In this document: positions 56,533 through 64,000 of the stretch, in pieces
How positions within the stretch are numbered: position 1 is the first letter of the stretch
How the letters are laid out: every line of letters starts with the position of its first letter
Assembly: GCA_041558415.1 (NCBI GenBank)
Contig: JBFFEY010000011.1
Coordinates: 15,152 to 79,151, forward strand
From: SG8-39 sp041558415
GTDB lineage: Bacteria > Pseudomonadota > Gammaproteobacteria > Burkholderiales > SG8-39
Direction of reading: 5' to 3'
DNA: 64,000 bases
The notes under the pieces: model-generated
Seen by the model: only the letters and a program-made list of their open reading frames with translations
Databases searched by the model: none
Told to the model about the DNA's origin: nothing
Position numbers and translations under genes: made by a program

Positions 56533-57033
56533 TCAGGACGAGAACATGACCGGCTCGGGACTCGCTTCGATCGTCACGCGCACGCCCTTCTCGCACTTCA
56601 ATTCATAGGAGCCGGGGGTATTGACCTGGAACTTGAGAAACACCGTCTCGCCCTTTGCAAACCAGCCCTCCGCCAGCGGTCGGCAGGTCGGACAGACAGC
56701 GTTTTGGCGCGCAACGGCTCTCCCCGTGTGGCGGCCATCGCCATCGATGAGCGGCGCACCCTCGCTCGTGATGTCGGTTTTATCGATCATCAGGCTGTGC
56801 ATTTCACCGCCCTTGGCATGGACCACCAATTCGACGCACTCCCCCTCGGTGACGCTGATGGTGCTCGGCGTAACGGACCCTTCGTTTATCTCGATGACGA
56901 CTTCGTTGCGTGGCGACGTTCCCATGCAGTAAGGCGAAAGATCGCGCCCTGCGCTCGCCGGTTTTGTGGCAACGACGTTTAGTGCTACCGCCAGCGCAAT
57001 CAGCGGCAGCCAGATCGGTACCCGGTTCTTCAT
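56533..57033 (-). CDS. Exported cupredoxin-like protein
   Basis: A 166-residue exported protein with signal MKNRVPIWLPLIALAVALNVVATKPASA. The mature part looks like a cupredoxin beta sandwich (VVIEINEGSVTPSTISVTEGECVELVVHAKGGEMHSLMIDKT ... FQVNTPGSYELKCEKGVRVTIE), with His in GEMHSL and Cys in LKCEKG. These could be copper ligands; a CPTCRP pair is also present. Function is unknown. The second of two adjacent ATGs is used because GGAGG lies 6 nt before it. Confidence 0.78.
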   Translation of the reverse strand: MKNRVPIWLPLIALAVALNVVATKPASAGRDLSPYCMGTSPRNEVVIEINEGSVTPSTISVTEGECVELVVHAKGGEMHSLMIDKTDITSEGAPLIDGDGRHTGRAVARQNAVCPTCRPLAEGWFAKGETVFLKFQVNTPGSYELKCEKGVRVTIEASPEPVMFSS

Positions 57034-57373
57034 CATCGCCCTCCTTTGGCTGGCCTCATTCGGTTCACGACGTCTTCGTGCACTGTTATCGCAGCCGGAA
57101 GCTGGAGATGCTGATCAATGTCAAACGAACCGGGGAAAACGTTAATAAAAATGATTGCCATTACTGTGACCGGTCGATTGTGCGGTGCCGCGCGAACGCA
57201 ACCCGTTCATTCAGCGTGGCGGGTCAACTCGCGCGCCTCGCGGCCGGACCGGCGATCGGCCCCGCGCGGAGCCGGCGACGCGCTAGGATCGGGAACGCGA
57301 GGTGCCGTTGCCCGGCGGGCGGGCCGGATTCATCTCGCGCCGCCGCGCGGCGATATTGAAGGAAACACGTGCC
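57034..57373. other. Divergent intergenic region between cupredoxin-like and aldolase genes
   Basis: 340 bases with promoters for both flanks. An AT-rich run sits at 57141-57165 in an otherwise GC-rich stretch; within it 57147-57165 resembles a Fur box at 12 of 19 positions (see findings). No gene of its own was recognised. Confidence 0.5.
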
Positions 57374-58150
57374 ATGGCCTTGCAATCGGTGAAAAAGGGA
57401 AAGTCGGTACGCGCGCAGGTCAGCCGCGAGGAATGGCAGGCGCGCGTCGATCTCGCCGCCGCCTACCGGCTGGTCGACCTCTACGGCATGACCGAGATGA
57501 GCGCCAATCACATCAGCGCGCGCGTCCCGGGCGAGGACGACAGCTTCCTCATCAATCCCTACGGCATGCTGTACGACCAGATGCATGCCTCCTGTTTCGT
57601 CAAGCTGAATCTCGCGGGCGACGTGCTCTTCAATCCGACCGAGTACGGCGTCAACAAGGCCGGCTACGTCATCCACAGCGCGATTCACCGCGCGCGGCAC
57701 GACGTCGACTGCGTGATCCACACCCACACCGTCGCGGGCATGGCGGTCTCGGCCATGCAGTGCGGACTGCTGCCGCTCGCCCAGACCTCGATGCGCTTCG
57801 CCAAGATCGCCTACCACGACTACGAAGGCGTCGCGATCAACCTCGAGGAGCAGGCACGCCTGGTGCGCGACCTGGGTGACCACGCCGGCATGATCCTCCG
57901 GAACCACGGCCTGCTGGTGGTGGGCGCCAGTATCCCCGAGGCGTTCAACAGCATCTATCGCCTCGAGCGCGCCTGCCAGGTGCAGATCGCCGCACTGTCG
58001 TGCAACACCGAGCTGCGTATGCCGCCGCAGGACGTGATCGACGCGACCTACCGCATGTACCTGCCCGAGACGCGCCGTCGCTTCGGCGTGCTCGAATGGC
58101 CGGCGCTGCTCGCGAAGCTCGACAACATCGATCCGTCGTTTCGCGACTAG
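57374..58150 (+). CDS. Class II aldolase/adducin-family protein
   Basis: A 258-residue protein. The family signatures are GMTEMSANHISARVPGEDD, HSAIHRARHDVDCVIHTHTVAGMAVSA (the HxH zinc pair near IHTHT) and NHGLLVVGASIPEAF. Relatives act on fuculose phosphate or other sugar phosphates; this group's substrate is unknown. ATG 57374 (MALQSVKKGKSV) is 6 nt after AAGGA. The gene ends just before the tRNA-Arg-like sequence. Confidence 0.9.
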   Translation: MALQSVKKGKSVRAQVSREEWQARVDLAAAYRLVDLYGMTEMSANHISARVPGEDDSFLINPYGMLYDQMHASCFVKLNLAGDVLFNPTEYGVNKAGYVIHSAIHRARHDVDCVIHTHTVAGMAVSAMQCGLLPLAQTSMRFAKIAYHDYEGVAINLEEQARLVRDLGDHAGMILRNHGLLVVGASIPEAFNSIYRLERACQVQIAALSCNTELRMPPQDVIDATYRMYLPETRRRFGVLEWPALLAKLDNIDPSFRD

Positions 58151-58156
58151 GCCGGT

Positions 58157-58191
58157 GCGCCCGGCAGGCTTTGAATCCACGGCCCCTGGTT
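58157..58191. repeat. Imperfect copy of the tRNA-Arg 3' end (att-like)
   Basis: GCGCCCGGCAGG-x-TTTGAA-x-CCACG-x-CCCC-TGGTT matches the T-arm and acceptor of the tRNA-Arg at 59759-59794 in the same orientation, with only a few mismatches and one missing base. A complete tRNA is not present here. It looks like the displaced 3' end left by an integration into the tRNA. Confidence 0.75.
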
Positions 58192-58546
58192 GGTGGGCGT
58201 TTCGCGCCAATTCGTAGGGTGCAGAAATCAGTCGCTCGCAGCGCTTGCCTTTCCCGCAATCAGCTTAAGCCCGCCACGAACACGGCTCAGCCGATTTGAC
58301 GACGTCACGGCCGAAAACTGACGGATATCCACTACCGACCGCCAGCGCTGAGCGCCCATTGCTCATGCATCACCCGGAATCGGCCGACGCCTGATCGAAG
58401 TCAAAGCAAGCTTCTATCAGAGGCTTACGAATACCGTATATCGCCGTACTGCTCGTCCCCCGATAGCGCAGCCTCGGTTTTCCGGCTCGCGTCACAATCC
58501 TCCGGCAGCCGGCTGTCACGAGCTGAGGCCAATGAGAGGGTAAATG
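58192..58546. other. Gene-free left part of the candidate island
   Basis: 355 bases of lower GC content than the chromosome around it. No coding frame or known motif was recognised. A ribosome binding site (GAGAGGG) for the next gene lies at its right end. Confidence 0.55.
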
Positions 58547-59059
58547 ATGCCGATCAATCTAGAGCCGAAAGATGTGTCCGCCGATCTCGCGCACATCAGT
58601 TCGGTGCTCATCGTTTACTGTCCGGTCTGCCCGCAGATCAGCCTCGCAATGCAGGCGGACTCGCCGTGGATCGAGCTGCTCAAGAGCGGCCTGAAGACCG
58701 GCGCTCTCGAGGAACATATCAAAGACATTCGCACCTCGCTCGAGCAGCGCGGGGTCCGATCCGACGTCTTCACGATGCGCCTGCCGCTTCCGACGATGTG
58801 CCTTTGGACGAAGGGACAGCGGGACCGTCTGCTGAAGCGCGCCGAGGGCTATGAAGCGGTCCTCGTGATGGGCTGCGATTCCGCCAGATATACAGCGCAG
58901 CAAACGCTCAGGCGCAGAGCTTGTCGCCTTGTACAGGGAATGAAGATGATCGGTATCACGAACGCCACCGTCCGGTATCGAATCCCAATGACGTTCGAGC
59001 TTCGCGACAAAACTCGGGTGCAGATCAATCAAACGGGAGGGTACAGACGCGATGAATGA
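58547..59059 (+). CDS. Small cysteine-motif protein of unknown function
   Basis: A 170-residue protein without signal or membrane helix. It has Cys25-x-x-Cys28 in VLIVYCPVCPQISLAM, then Cys85 (LPTMCLWTKG), Cys110 in AVLVMGCDSARYT and Cys126. The order strand-CxxC ... MC ... helix ... strand-GC faintly recalls the MvhD-like iron-sulfur subunit fold, but this is only an impression. The start could be 58544 or 58547; the latter is 6 nt from GAGGG. It overlaps the AhpD-like gene by 8 nt. Confidence 0.6.
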   Translation: MPINLEPKDVSADLAHISSVLIVYCPVCPQISLAMQADSPWIELLKSGLKTGALEEHIKDIRTSLEQRGVRSDVFTMRLPLPTMCLWTKGQRDRLLKRAEGYEAVLVMGCDSARYTAQQTLRRRACRLVQGMKMIGITNATVRYRIPMTFELRDKTRVQINQTGGYRRDE

Positions 59060-59420
59060 CAGGCAGAAGCAGGGGACCTCTTACCCCGAAAGGTTGCGCA
59101 ACGTTCGCCGCAACTCTCAAACGCTTGCGGCCGCGCAACCCAGCGTAATGGAGGCGTTTGAAAAATTTCACCAAGCGGCTGTGGCCACGGGCGCGCTCGA
59201 CAAGAGGACCAAGGAGCTGATCGCGCTGGCTGTGAGCGTTACGGCCGGGTGCGATGACTGTATCGCTCACCACGTCAACGACGCCATCAGGGCCGGAGCC
59301 ACCCGGGAAGAGCTCGTTGATGCGCTCGGCGTCGCGGTGCTGATGGGTGGCGGACCCGGCATGATCTACGCGAGTCACGCGATTGAAGCCGTGGATCAGT
59401 TTTTTGGCGGTGCGCCGTAG
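59052..59420 (+). CDS. Carboxymuconolactone decarboxylase (AhpD-like) family protein
   Basis: A 122-residue protein. The AhpD-type redox motif is Cys67-D-D-Cys70 followed by IAHHVNDA, in LIALAVSVTAGCDDCIAHH. It ends with ALGVAVLMGGGPGMIYASHAI. Such proteins act as small disulfide reductases of peroxiredoxins or are general CMD proteins. Some relatives carry Sec in place of the first Cys; here it is Cys. It overlaps the previous gene and sits 45 bases upstream of the next. Confidence 0.9.
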   Translation: MNDRQKQGTSYPERLRNVRRNSQTLAAAQPSVMEAFEKFHQAAVATGALDKRTKELIALAVSVTAGCDDCIAHHVNDAIRAGATREELVDALGVAVLMGGGPGMIYASHAIEAVDQFFGGAP

Positions 59421-59465
59421 GAAATGAGCCGCCAGGCCCTGGCCCAGACATATGGGAGCTACGAC

Positions 59466-59696
59466 ATGTGCTTCTTCTTCAGTTTCATGCCGGCAACGTT
59501 TTGGACGGTGGTCGGGTACTTCGTTCTGTTTTCGTCAACCAAGACTGAGGGCGGAGTCAAAACCTTTGGTCGAATTCTGGCGGTCTGGACGTTCATCATT
59601 GCCGGCTTCATCGTGCTCGCCGGCGCTTACGTCACGATCGCCGGCATGTGCCCGATGGAAACGCTGATGCAGCGTTTCGCCGGAGGCGGTGGCTGA
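59466..59696 (+). CDS. Small two-helix membrane protein
   Basis: A 76-residue protein starting MCFFFSFMPATFWTVVGYFVLFSS, preceded by GGGAG 7 nt upstream. A second helix follows (ILAVWTFIIAGFIVLAGAYVTIAG), then CPMETLMQRFAGGGG. Cys occurs at position 2 and just after the second helix. An in-frame ATG at 59424, right behind the AhpD-like stop, would add 14 residues. It is the last of three genes in the tRNA-flanked segment; function is unknown. Confidence 0.7.
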   Translation: MCFFFSFMPATFWTVVGYFVLFSSTKTEGGVKTFGRILAVWTFIIAGFIVLAGAYVTIAGMCPMETLMQRFAGGGG

Positions 59697-59719
59697 CCGC
59701 ACAAGACATGACGAAGTCG

Positions 59720-59745
59720 AAAAAGCCCCCGCAGATCGCGGAGGC
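59720..59745 (-). terminator. Rho-independent terminator of tRNA-Arg
   Basis: On the minus strand, AGCCTCCGC-GATCT-GCGGGGGCT is an imperfect stem followed by a run of T, 10 nt after the tRNA's CCA end. Confidence 0.8.
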
Positions 59746-59754
59746 TTCGGTGAC

Positions 59755-59831
59755 TGGCGCGCCCGGCAGGATTTGAACCCACGACCCCCTGGTTCGTAGC
59801 CAGGTACTCTATCCAACTGAGCTACGGGCGC
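59755..59831 (-). tRNA. tRNA-Arg (anticodon ACG)
   Basis: A 77-nt gene with encoded CCA. The acceptor stem is GCGCCCG/CGGGCGC and the anticodon loop is CTACGAA (ACG, read as ICG after modification). The D- and T-arms are normal. A copy of its 3' end lies 1.6 kb downstream at 58157-58191. Confidence 0.97.
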
Positions 59832-59943
59832 GAAGGCGCGGATTTTACCAGAGCCGGCCGCCCCAATCACCCCGATTTGACCCGGCGCGGCGCCTGCCGA
59901 TAATCCGGTTTCCGCCAGAAAACCAAACCGGAGGAGATCCGCC

Positions 59944-60237
59944 ATGAGTTTCGCCCTCGTCGTCCATCTCAAGATCAAGCCCGACTCGATCGACAAGTTC
60001 ATGAACGCCGTCAAGGTGAACGGCAAGGCCACGCGCGAGACCGAGCCCGGCTGCCGCGCCTTCGAGATCCTGCAGGACCCGCAGGACCCGACCAAGGCGA
60101 TGCTCTACGAGGTCTACGACAACGAGGCCGCCTTTGAGGCGCACCAGCAGACGCCGCACTTCAAGAAGTACCTCGACACCGCGCTACAGTGGCTCGATCA
60201 GCGCGAGCGCCAGTTCATGACGCGCGTGGCGCCCTGA
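59944..60237 (+). CDS. Putative quinol/antibiotic-biosynthesis monooxygenase (ABM) family protein
   Basis: A 97-residue ferredoxin-like protein. The pattern MSFALVVHLKIKPDSIDKFMNAV ... ETEPGCRAFEILQDPQDPTKAMLYEVYDNEAAFEAHQQTPHFKKYL is typical of YgiN-like quinol monooxygenases. Gene starts behind GGAGGAG. Its TGA overlaps the next gene's ATG by 1 base, so it is coupled to the flavin-reductase-like gene. Confidence 0.88.
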   Translation: MSFALVVHLKIKPDSIDKFMNAVKVNGKATRETEPGCRAFEILQDPQDPTKAMLYEVYDNEAAFEAHQQTPHFKKYLDTALQWLDQRERQFMTRVAP

Positions 60238-60845
60238 TGGATCTAGAATTCGCGTCGCTCCCGCTGCAGGAGCGCTACAAGCTGCTCGCCAGCCTGGTGA
60301 TCCCACGCCCGATCGCCTGGATCTCGACGGTCAACGCCGCCGGCGTCAACAACTGCGCGCCCTACTCGTTCTTCAACGCCTTCGCCGAAGACCCGCCGCT
60401 GTGCATGATCAGCTTCGGCCCACGCCAGGACGGCCTGGCCAAGCACACGCTGAAGAACATCCAGGACACGGGCGAGTTCGTCGTCAACCTGGTCGACGAA
60501 GCGACGGCCAACGCGATGCACATCTCGGCCGAGGAGATCCCGGAAGAGGAAAGCGAGTTCGAGAAGACCGGCCTCACGCCGGTGCCGGCACTGCGCGTGC
60601 GTCATCCGCGCATCGCCGAGGCGCCGGTCAGCTTCGAGTGCCGCGTCTACAAGATGCTCGAGATCACCGCGACACGCATCTTCATCTTCGGCGAGATCAT
60701 CCTGCTGCACGCGCGCGAGGGCATCGTCGACCCGCTGACCAAGCGGGTCGATGAAGCGCACTACCAGCCGATCGGGCGCCTGTACGCCAACCGCTACTGC
60801 ACCACGCGCCAGCGCTTCGTGCTGCCGGGCGAGCTGCCCGAGTAG
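60237..60845 (+). CDS. Flavin-reductase-like (FMN-binding split barrel) protein
   Basis: A 202-residue protein beginning MDLEFASLPLQERYKLLASLVIPRPIAWISTVNAAGVNNCAPYSFFNAF, the FMN-binding barrel start, with RHPRIAEAPVSFECRVYKMLEI in the second half. This is the DIM6/NTAB group, which often supplies reduced flavin or binds FMN in aromatic-compound pathways. It converges with a second flavin reductase gene on the other strand, 9 bases away. Confidence 0.88.
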   Translation: MDLEFASLPLQERYKLLASLVIPRPIAWISTVNAAGVNNCAPYSFFNAFAEDPPLCMISFGPRQDGLAKHTLKNIQDTGEFVVNLVDEATANAMHISAEEIPEEESEFEKTGLTPVPALRVRHPRIAEAPVSFECRVYKMLEITATRIFIFGEIILLHAREGIVDPLTKRVDEAHYQPIGRLYANRYCTTRQRFVLPGELPE

Positions 60846-60854
60846 CCCGGGCCT

Positions 60855-61406
60855 TCAGCTGCCCCAGTAGTCGAGCCCTTCGGGCAGCGGTTCGCCGTGC
60901 GAGAGCCCGGCGAGCTTGGCGTACTGGCCGTCGGCGTAGAGCAGCGGCCGGCCCTTCTTGCCGAACAGCACCTGCTCGACCTGGCCGAGGAAGATGGTGT
61001 GCGTGCCGTGCGTCATCTTCTTCACCACGCGGCAGTCGAACGACACCAGCGCGTCGATCAGCACCGGCGAGCCGGTGGCAAGCCGCGTCCAGTCGCGCGA
61101 GCGGAAGCGCGCCTCACCACTCTGCGCGCCGCTGAACTGCGTGGACACCTCATAGTCCTCGGCGCGCAGCGCGTTGACGCAGAACACGCCGCCCTTGGCG
61201 ATGGCGCCGTGCGTGGCGGTGGCCTTGTTGATGCAGACCAGCACGGTGGGCGGCTCGGCGGTGGCCGAGCACACCGCGGTGGCCGTCATGCCGTAGCGGT
61301 GCCCGGAATGTGCGCTGGTGATGACGCACACCGCGCCGGCGAGGCTTCGCATGCCGAGCTTGAACTGCTCGAGGGTAACCGGCTGCGAGGCGGCGTGCTT
61401 GTCCAT
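60855..61406 (-). CDS. Flavin reductase-family protein (HpaC/FRE-like)
   Basis: A 183-residue FMN-binding split-barrel protein: FKLGMRSLAGAVCVITSAHSGHRYGMTATAVCSATAEPPTVLVCIN. It has the N-terminal AxAVCVITS and SxxPPxLxxC motifs of HpaC-type NAD(P)H:flavin reductases, partners of two-component monooxygenases. Its own partner is not identifiable here. Confidence 0.9.
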   Translation of the reverse strand: MDKHAASQPVTLEQFKLGMRSLAGAVCVITSAHSGHRYGMTATAVCSATAEPPTVLVCINKATATHGAIAKGGVFCVNALRAEDYEVSTQFSGAQSGEARFRSRDWTRLATGSPVLIDALVSFDCRVVKKMTHGTHTIFLGQVEQVLFGKKGRPLLYADGQYAKLAGLSHGEPLPEGLDYWGS

Positions 61407-61417
61407 GGACGGCGAGT

Positions 61418-62137
61418 TTACCCGCTCGCGCGTTCGAGCACGGCGCGCAGGCGCTCGAAATGGGTGCCCTCCCAGTACACGCGGCGGCAGCCCGGGCAGC
61501 GCTTAAAGCGCGTGTAGAGCGCGCGCACGCGCTCGGGCAGCAGCGCCTCGACATCGCTTTTTTCCACGTCCTCGAGCGGCACGTTGCATTCGCGGCAGCG
61601 GCTGAAGGGCCGCAGCTGCGCGCGCAGCCCGAAGGCGCGCACCACCTCGGCGAGCTGCGCTTCGGACTCGACCGCGCGCACGAAGCGCCCGCGCGCCACG
61701 GCGCGGCGGCGCAGCACGCCCTTGTCGCGCGTCAGCACGATGCGCGCTTCGGCAACCGCGGCGTCGACCAGCGCCGCATCGTCCCAGTCGGGCGACCACC
61801 GGCAGTCGAAGCCGGCGAGGCGCAGGTGACGCGCCAGCTTGCCGAGGTGCGCATCCGCCACGAAGCGCGGCGCGCGCGACGCGGCTTCGCCTTCCTCGGC
61901 GCAGGCCGCGATCACGACGCGCTCACCGCCGGTGAGCAGATCGTCGAGCGCCGCTGCGCGGCCGTCGATCGTAAGGCTGCCGACCTCGGTATGCGGCACG
62001 CCGACCGACTCGATGGCGTCCTTCGCCGAGCGCGCGCGGTCGACCGGCACCGCCACCGGCTGGCCGCGCCGCTTGGGCGTGAGGAAGCGATCGAGCGCGG
62101 CGTCGAACACCAGCACGGCCAGCGGGTGCGCGACCAT
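61418..62137 (-). CDS. Mut7-C RNase-domain protein with ubiquitin-like N-terminus
   Basis: A 239-residue protein. The first ~80 residues resemble a small beta-grasp (ubiquitin-like) domain (VAVPVDRARSAKDAIESVGVPHTEVGSLTIDG). Then comes the Mut7-C PIN-like nuclease domain (FVADAHLGKLARHLRLAGFDCRWSPDWDDAALVD, ARIVLTRDKGVLRR) and a zinc ribbon (CRECNVPL ... CPGCRRVYW). Related proteins are annotated as Mut7-C RNAse / twitching motility proteins. ATG 62137 is chosen; it is 8 nt from the EamA stop. Confidence 0.88.
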   Translation of the reverse strand: MVAHPLAVLVFDAALDRFLTPKRRGQPVAVPVDRARSAKDAIESVGVPHTEVGSLTIDGRAAALDDLLTGGERVVIAACAEEGEAASRAPRFVADAHLGKLARHLRLAGFDCRWSPDWDDAALVDAAVAEARIVLTRDKGVLRRRAVARGRFVRAVESEAQLAEVVRAFGLRAQLRPFSRCRECNVPLEDVEKSDVEALLPERVRALYTRFKRCPGCRRVYWEGTHFERLRAVLERASG

Positions 62138-62144
62138 GTTCGCG

Positions 62145-63035
62145 TCAGCGCCGCAGGTTGACGAGCACGATACCGGCGCCGACGAGCAGCGCGGCGGCGG
62201 CAAACGAGGGGCTGAGCGGCTCGCCGAGAATGACCACGCCGAACAGCACGCCGAACAGCGGCGCGAGGAAGGAGAACACCGCGAGGCGCGCGGCGAGATA
62301 GCGCGTCAGCAGCCAGAACCAGGTGAGGTAGCTGGCGAAGGCGACGATCACGCCCTGGTAGGCGAGGCTCGCCAGCGCAAGCGGCGTGAGCGCGATCACG
62401 CCGCGCTCGCCGAGTAACAGCGACGCGGCGAAAAGCATCAGCGCCGAGACACAGAGCTGGTAAAAGAGCGTCTTCGTCGCCGTGATGCGTGCCAGGCCGG
62501 TGGCGCGGATCAGCACCGTGGTGGCGGCCCACAGCGTCGCGGCAACGATGCCGAAGGCATCGCCCAGTGCGGTCGCGCCCTGCGCCGAAATGAAGCCCTC
62601 GCCGAAGGCGAGCACCAGGCCGCAGAACGAGAGCAGCACGCCGAACCACTGCCCGGCGCGCAGGCGCTCGCCGGGCACGAGGAAATGCAGGCCGAGCGCG
62701 GTGAGCGGCGGGCACAGATAGATGAACACCACCATGCGCGAGGCCGCGGTGTGTGCCAGCCCGGCGTAGATGAAGATGAACTCGCCGCCGAACAGCAGCC
62801 CGGCGGCGACGCCCGGCCAGAAGGTGCCGTCGCGCGAAAACAGCGCAATGCGCCGCGCCTGCGCCCAGAGGAGCACCAGGCCGGTGGCGATCGTCGAGCG
62901 GATCGCCGCCTGCATGACGAGCGAGACGTCGGGTGCGGTGAGCTTGATGGCGACCTGCTGGAAGCCCCACAGCCCGGTGAGCAGCACCATGAGCGAGACC
63001 GCGGTCGCATCCAGCGGGCGGCGCGTGTCGATCAT
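62145..63035 (-). CDS. EamA/DMT-family transporter
   Basis: A 296-residue membrane protein with about 10 helices in two EamA repeats (LMVLLTGLWGFQQVAIKLTAPDVSLVMQAAIRS; GLVLAFGEGFISAQGATALGDAFGIVAATLWAATTV). Proposed to export metabolites or amino acids; substrate unknown. It lies 8 nt upstream of the Mut7-C gene, probably in one transcript. Confidence 0.9.
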   Translation of the reverse strand: MIDTRRPLDATAVSLMVLLTGLWGFQQVAIKLTAPDVSLVMQAAIRSTIATGLVLLWAQARRIALFSRDGTFWPGVAAGLLFGGEFIFIYAGLAHTAASRMVVFIYLCPPLTALGLHFLVPGERLRAGQWFGVLLSFCGLVLAFGEGFISAQGATALGDAFGIVAATLWAATTVLIRATGLARITATKTLFYQLCVSALMLFAASLLLGERGVIALTPLALASLAYQGVIVAFASYLTWFWLLTRYLAARLAVFSFLAPLFGVLFGVVILGEPLSPSFAAAALLVGAGIVLVNLRR

Positions 63036-63178
63036 GGCTGCGGGCGCGGCCCCGCGCGGGCGTCACGCGAAGCGTGCATGGCGACGGATTCTACCGGCGG
63101 CGCGAGGTTCGCGCGGCGTGATTGCCGTTCCTGGCACACGCCGCTAGGCTTGCGGTCGCTTACGGAGGAGGAACTCGT

Positions 63179-63556
63179 ATGATCCAGCGCTTCATGGTGC
63201 CGGGGCAGATGCCGCCGGTGAGCCACTACTGCCACGTGGTGCGCGCCGGCAACCAGCTATGGGTGTCGGGCGCGGTCGGCGTGAAGGCCGACGGCTCGAT
63301 TCCGGATGGCACGGTCGAGCAGTTCGACGTCGCGCTCGCCGCGGTCGATGCCTGCCTGCGCCACGCCGGCGCCGGCGCCGAGCACGTCGTCAAGGTGAAC
63401 ATCTACATGACCGACATCGGCGAGCGCGCGGCGATCAACCCGCGCCGGGTGGCGTACTTCGGCGAGCACCGGCCGGCTTCCACCCTGGTCGAGGTCTCCG
63501 CGCTGGTCGACCCGCGCATGAAGGTCGAGATCGAGGCGGTGGCGGTTATCGAGTAG
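63179..63556 (+). CDS. RidA-family protein
   Basis: A 125-residue protein of the YjgF/YER057c/UK114 family. It has HVVRAGNQLWVSGAVGVKADGSIP, FDVALAAVDACLRHAGAGAEHVVKVNIYMTDIGERAAIN and the ending STLVEVSALVDPRMKVEIEAVAVI with an Arg in PRMKVEIE; the typical RidA arginine is present. These proteins hydrolyse reactive enamines. ATG 63179 has GGAGGAGG just upstream. Confidence 0.9.
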   Translation: MIQRFMVPGQMPPVSHYCHVVRAGNQLWVSGAVGVKADGSIPDGTVEQFDVALAAVDACLRHAGAGAEHVVKVNIYMTDIGERAAINPRRVAYFGEHRPASTLVEVSALVDPRMKVEIEAVAVIE

Positions 63557-63568
63557 CGCCTGCAGCGT

Positions 63569-64000
63569 CTAGTCCTGCGCGCGCAGGCTGCGATAGTCGT
63601 CGCGCTCGAGCAGCCAGGACACCGCGAAGCCGAGCACCAGGCCCCAGAACGGCGCGCCGATGTTGAAGATCGCGACGTCGGCCACCGTGACGAGAAAGGT
63701 GACCAGCGCGCCGAGCGCGAAGCGGTCGCGGAACGACACCGTGAACGCGGTCTGCAGCACGCGCAGCATCGCCAGCCCCGCGAGCGTGGCGATGAACGCC
63801 TTCGGCGTCGCCAGCAGCAGGCGGGTGAAGGTCGAGGAGAACAGCCCGAAGCCGAGGCCGAACGCGGCCACCATCATGCCGGCGATGTACTGCCGCTCGC
63901 GCACGCCGGAAGCCGAGATGATGGCGTTCACCGGCCCGGTGAGGCAGGTCGACACCGAGCCGACCAGCGCCGTGGCCATCGAGCCTGCGCCGCAGGCCAC
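63569..64000 (-). CDS. BenE-family benzoate/proton symporter, C-terminal part (cut by window edge)
   Basis: At least 143 codons with no start in the window. Membrane segments and AFGLGFGLFSSTFTRLLLATPKAFIATLAGLAMLRVL, followed by APFWGLVLGFAVSWLLERDDYRSLRAQD at the C-terminus, match the BenE transporter family. The N-terminal helices lie beyond base 64000. Confidence 0.82.
   Translation of the reverse strand: MACGAGSMATALVGSVSTCLTGPVNAIISASGVRERQYIAGMMVAAFGLGFGLFSSTFTRLLLATPKAFIATLAGLAMLRVLQTAFTVSFRDRFALGALVTFLVTVADVAIFNIGAPFWGLVLGFAVSWLLERDDYRSLRAQD

Noticed and set aside
58157..58191. A second full tRNA-Arg gene
   Set aside because: Only the T-arm and acceptor part is present; no D-arm or anticodon stem follows.
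59052..59420. AhpD-like protein as a third selenoprotein
   Set aside because: The redox position is a normal Cys codon (Cys67) and no in-frame TGA occurs before the stop.

Overview
The window is high-GC DNA from a proteobacterium, most likely a betaproteobacterium (Burkholderiales or a close lineage). Two conserved blocks support this: leuC / entericidin / leuD / leuB / asd / fimV at 1-5687, and pilW / rodZ / ispG / hisS / yfgM / bamB / der at 12334-19946. Most of it is dense chromosomal housekeeping DNA with overlapping or nearly abutting genes. No IS element, phage gene or CRISPR array was seen.

Layout. 1-7840 (minus): fimV (cut by the window edge), asd, leuB, leuD, a 39-residue entericidin-type lipoprotein, leuC, an M48 metalloprotease lipoprotein and an MFS transporter. 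7891-11660 (plus): an SDR and a 1001-residue membrane/spermidine-synthase fusion. 11657-26540 (minus): a TetR regulator with two palindromes at its start, then der, bamB, yfgM, hisS, ispG, rodZ, pilW, rlmN, ndk, tilS, accA, an AlkA-type glycosylase, a DUF6352-type gene, an HNH nuclease and HU. 26793-40786 is mixed metabolism: an AMP-dependent ligase, a uracil-DNA-glycosylase-like protein, a cysK operon, oxidoreductases, a hybrid-length PAS/GAF histidine kinase of about 1700 residues, an FKBP isomerase and a stand-alone FimV N-terminal domain.

The most striking part is 40883-46385, a compact selenocysteine locus. It holds selA, selB and tRNA-Sec on the minus strand, followed by a peroxiredoxin-like gene interrupted by an in-frame TGA. 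Divergent from selA is an ArsM/UbiE-type methyltransferase, also interrupted by an in-frame TGA. Both TGA codons sit where relatives have a functional cysteine (UxxC in the peroxiredoxin; the C-terminal metalloid-binding position in the methyltransferase). Both are followed by a 6-bp stem / 5-nt loop hairpin at exactly the same distance. Standard ORF calling breaks both genes. selB also runs 48 nt into the tRNA-Sec gene. The locus therefore carries the decoding machinery and two of its selenoprotein clients; selD is not in the window.

46463-57033 has an EmrAB-like efflux pair, an ankyrin-repeat exported protein, a cyclase/hydrolase fusion, a subtilisin-like protease and a cupredoxin-like protein. 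At 58157-59831 an imperfect copy of the 3' end of a tRNA-Arg gene lies 1.6 kb beyond the intact tRNA in the same orientation, bracketing three small cysteine-containing genes. This is the geometry of a small integrated island without an integrase. The window ends with monooxygenase and flavin-reductase-type genes, a Mut7-C protein, EamA, RidA and a BenE fragment.
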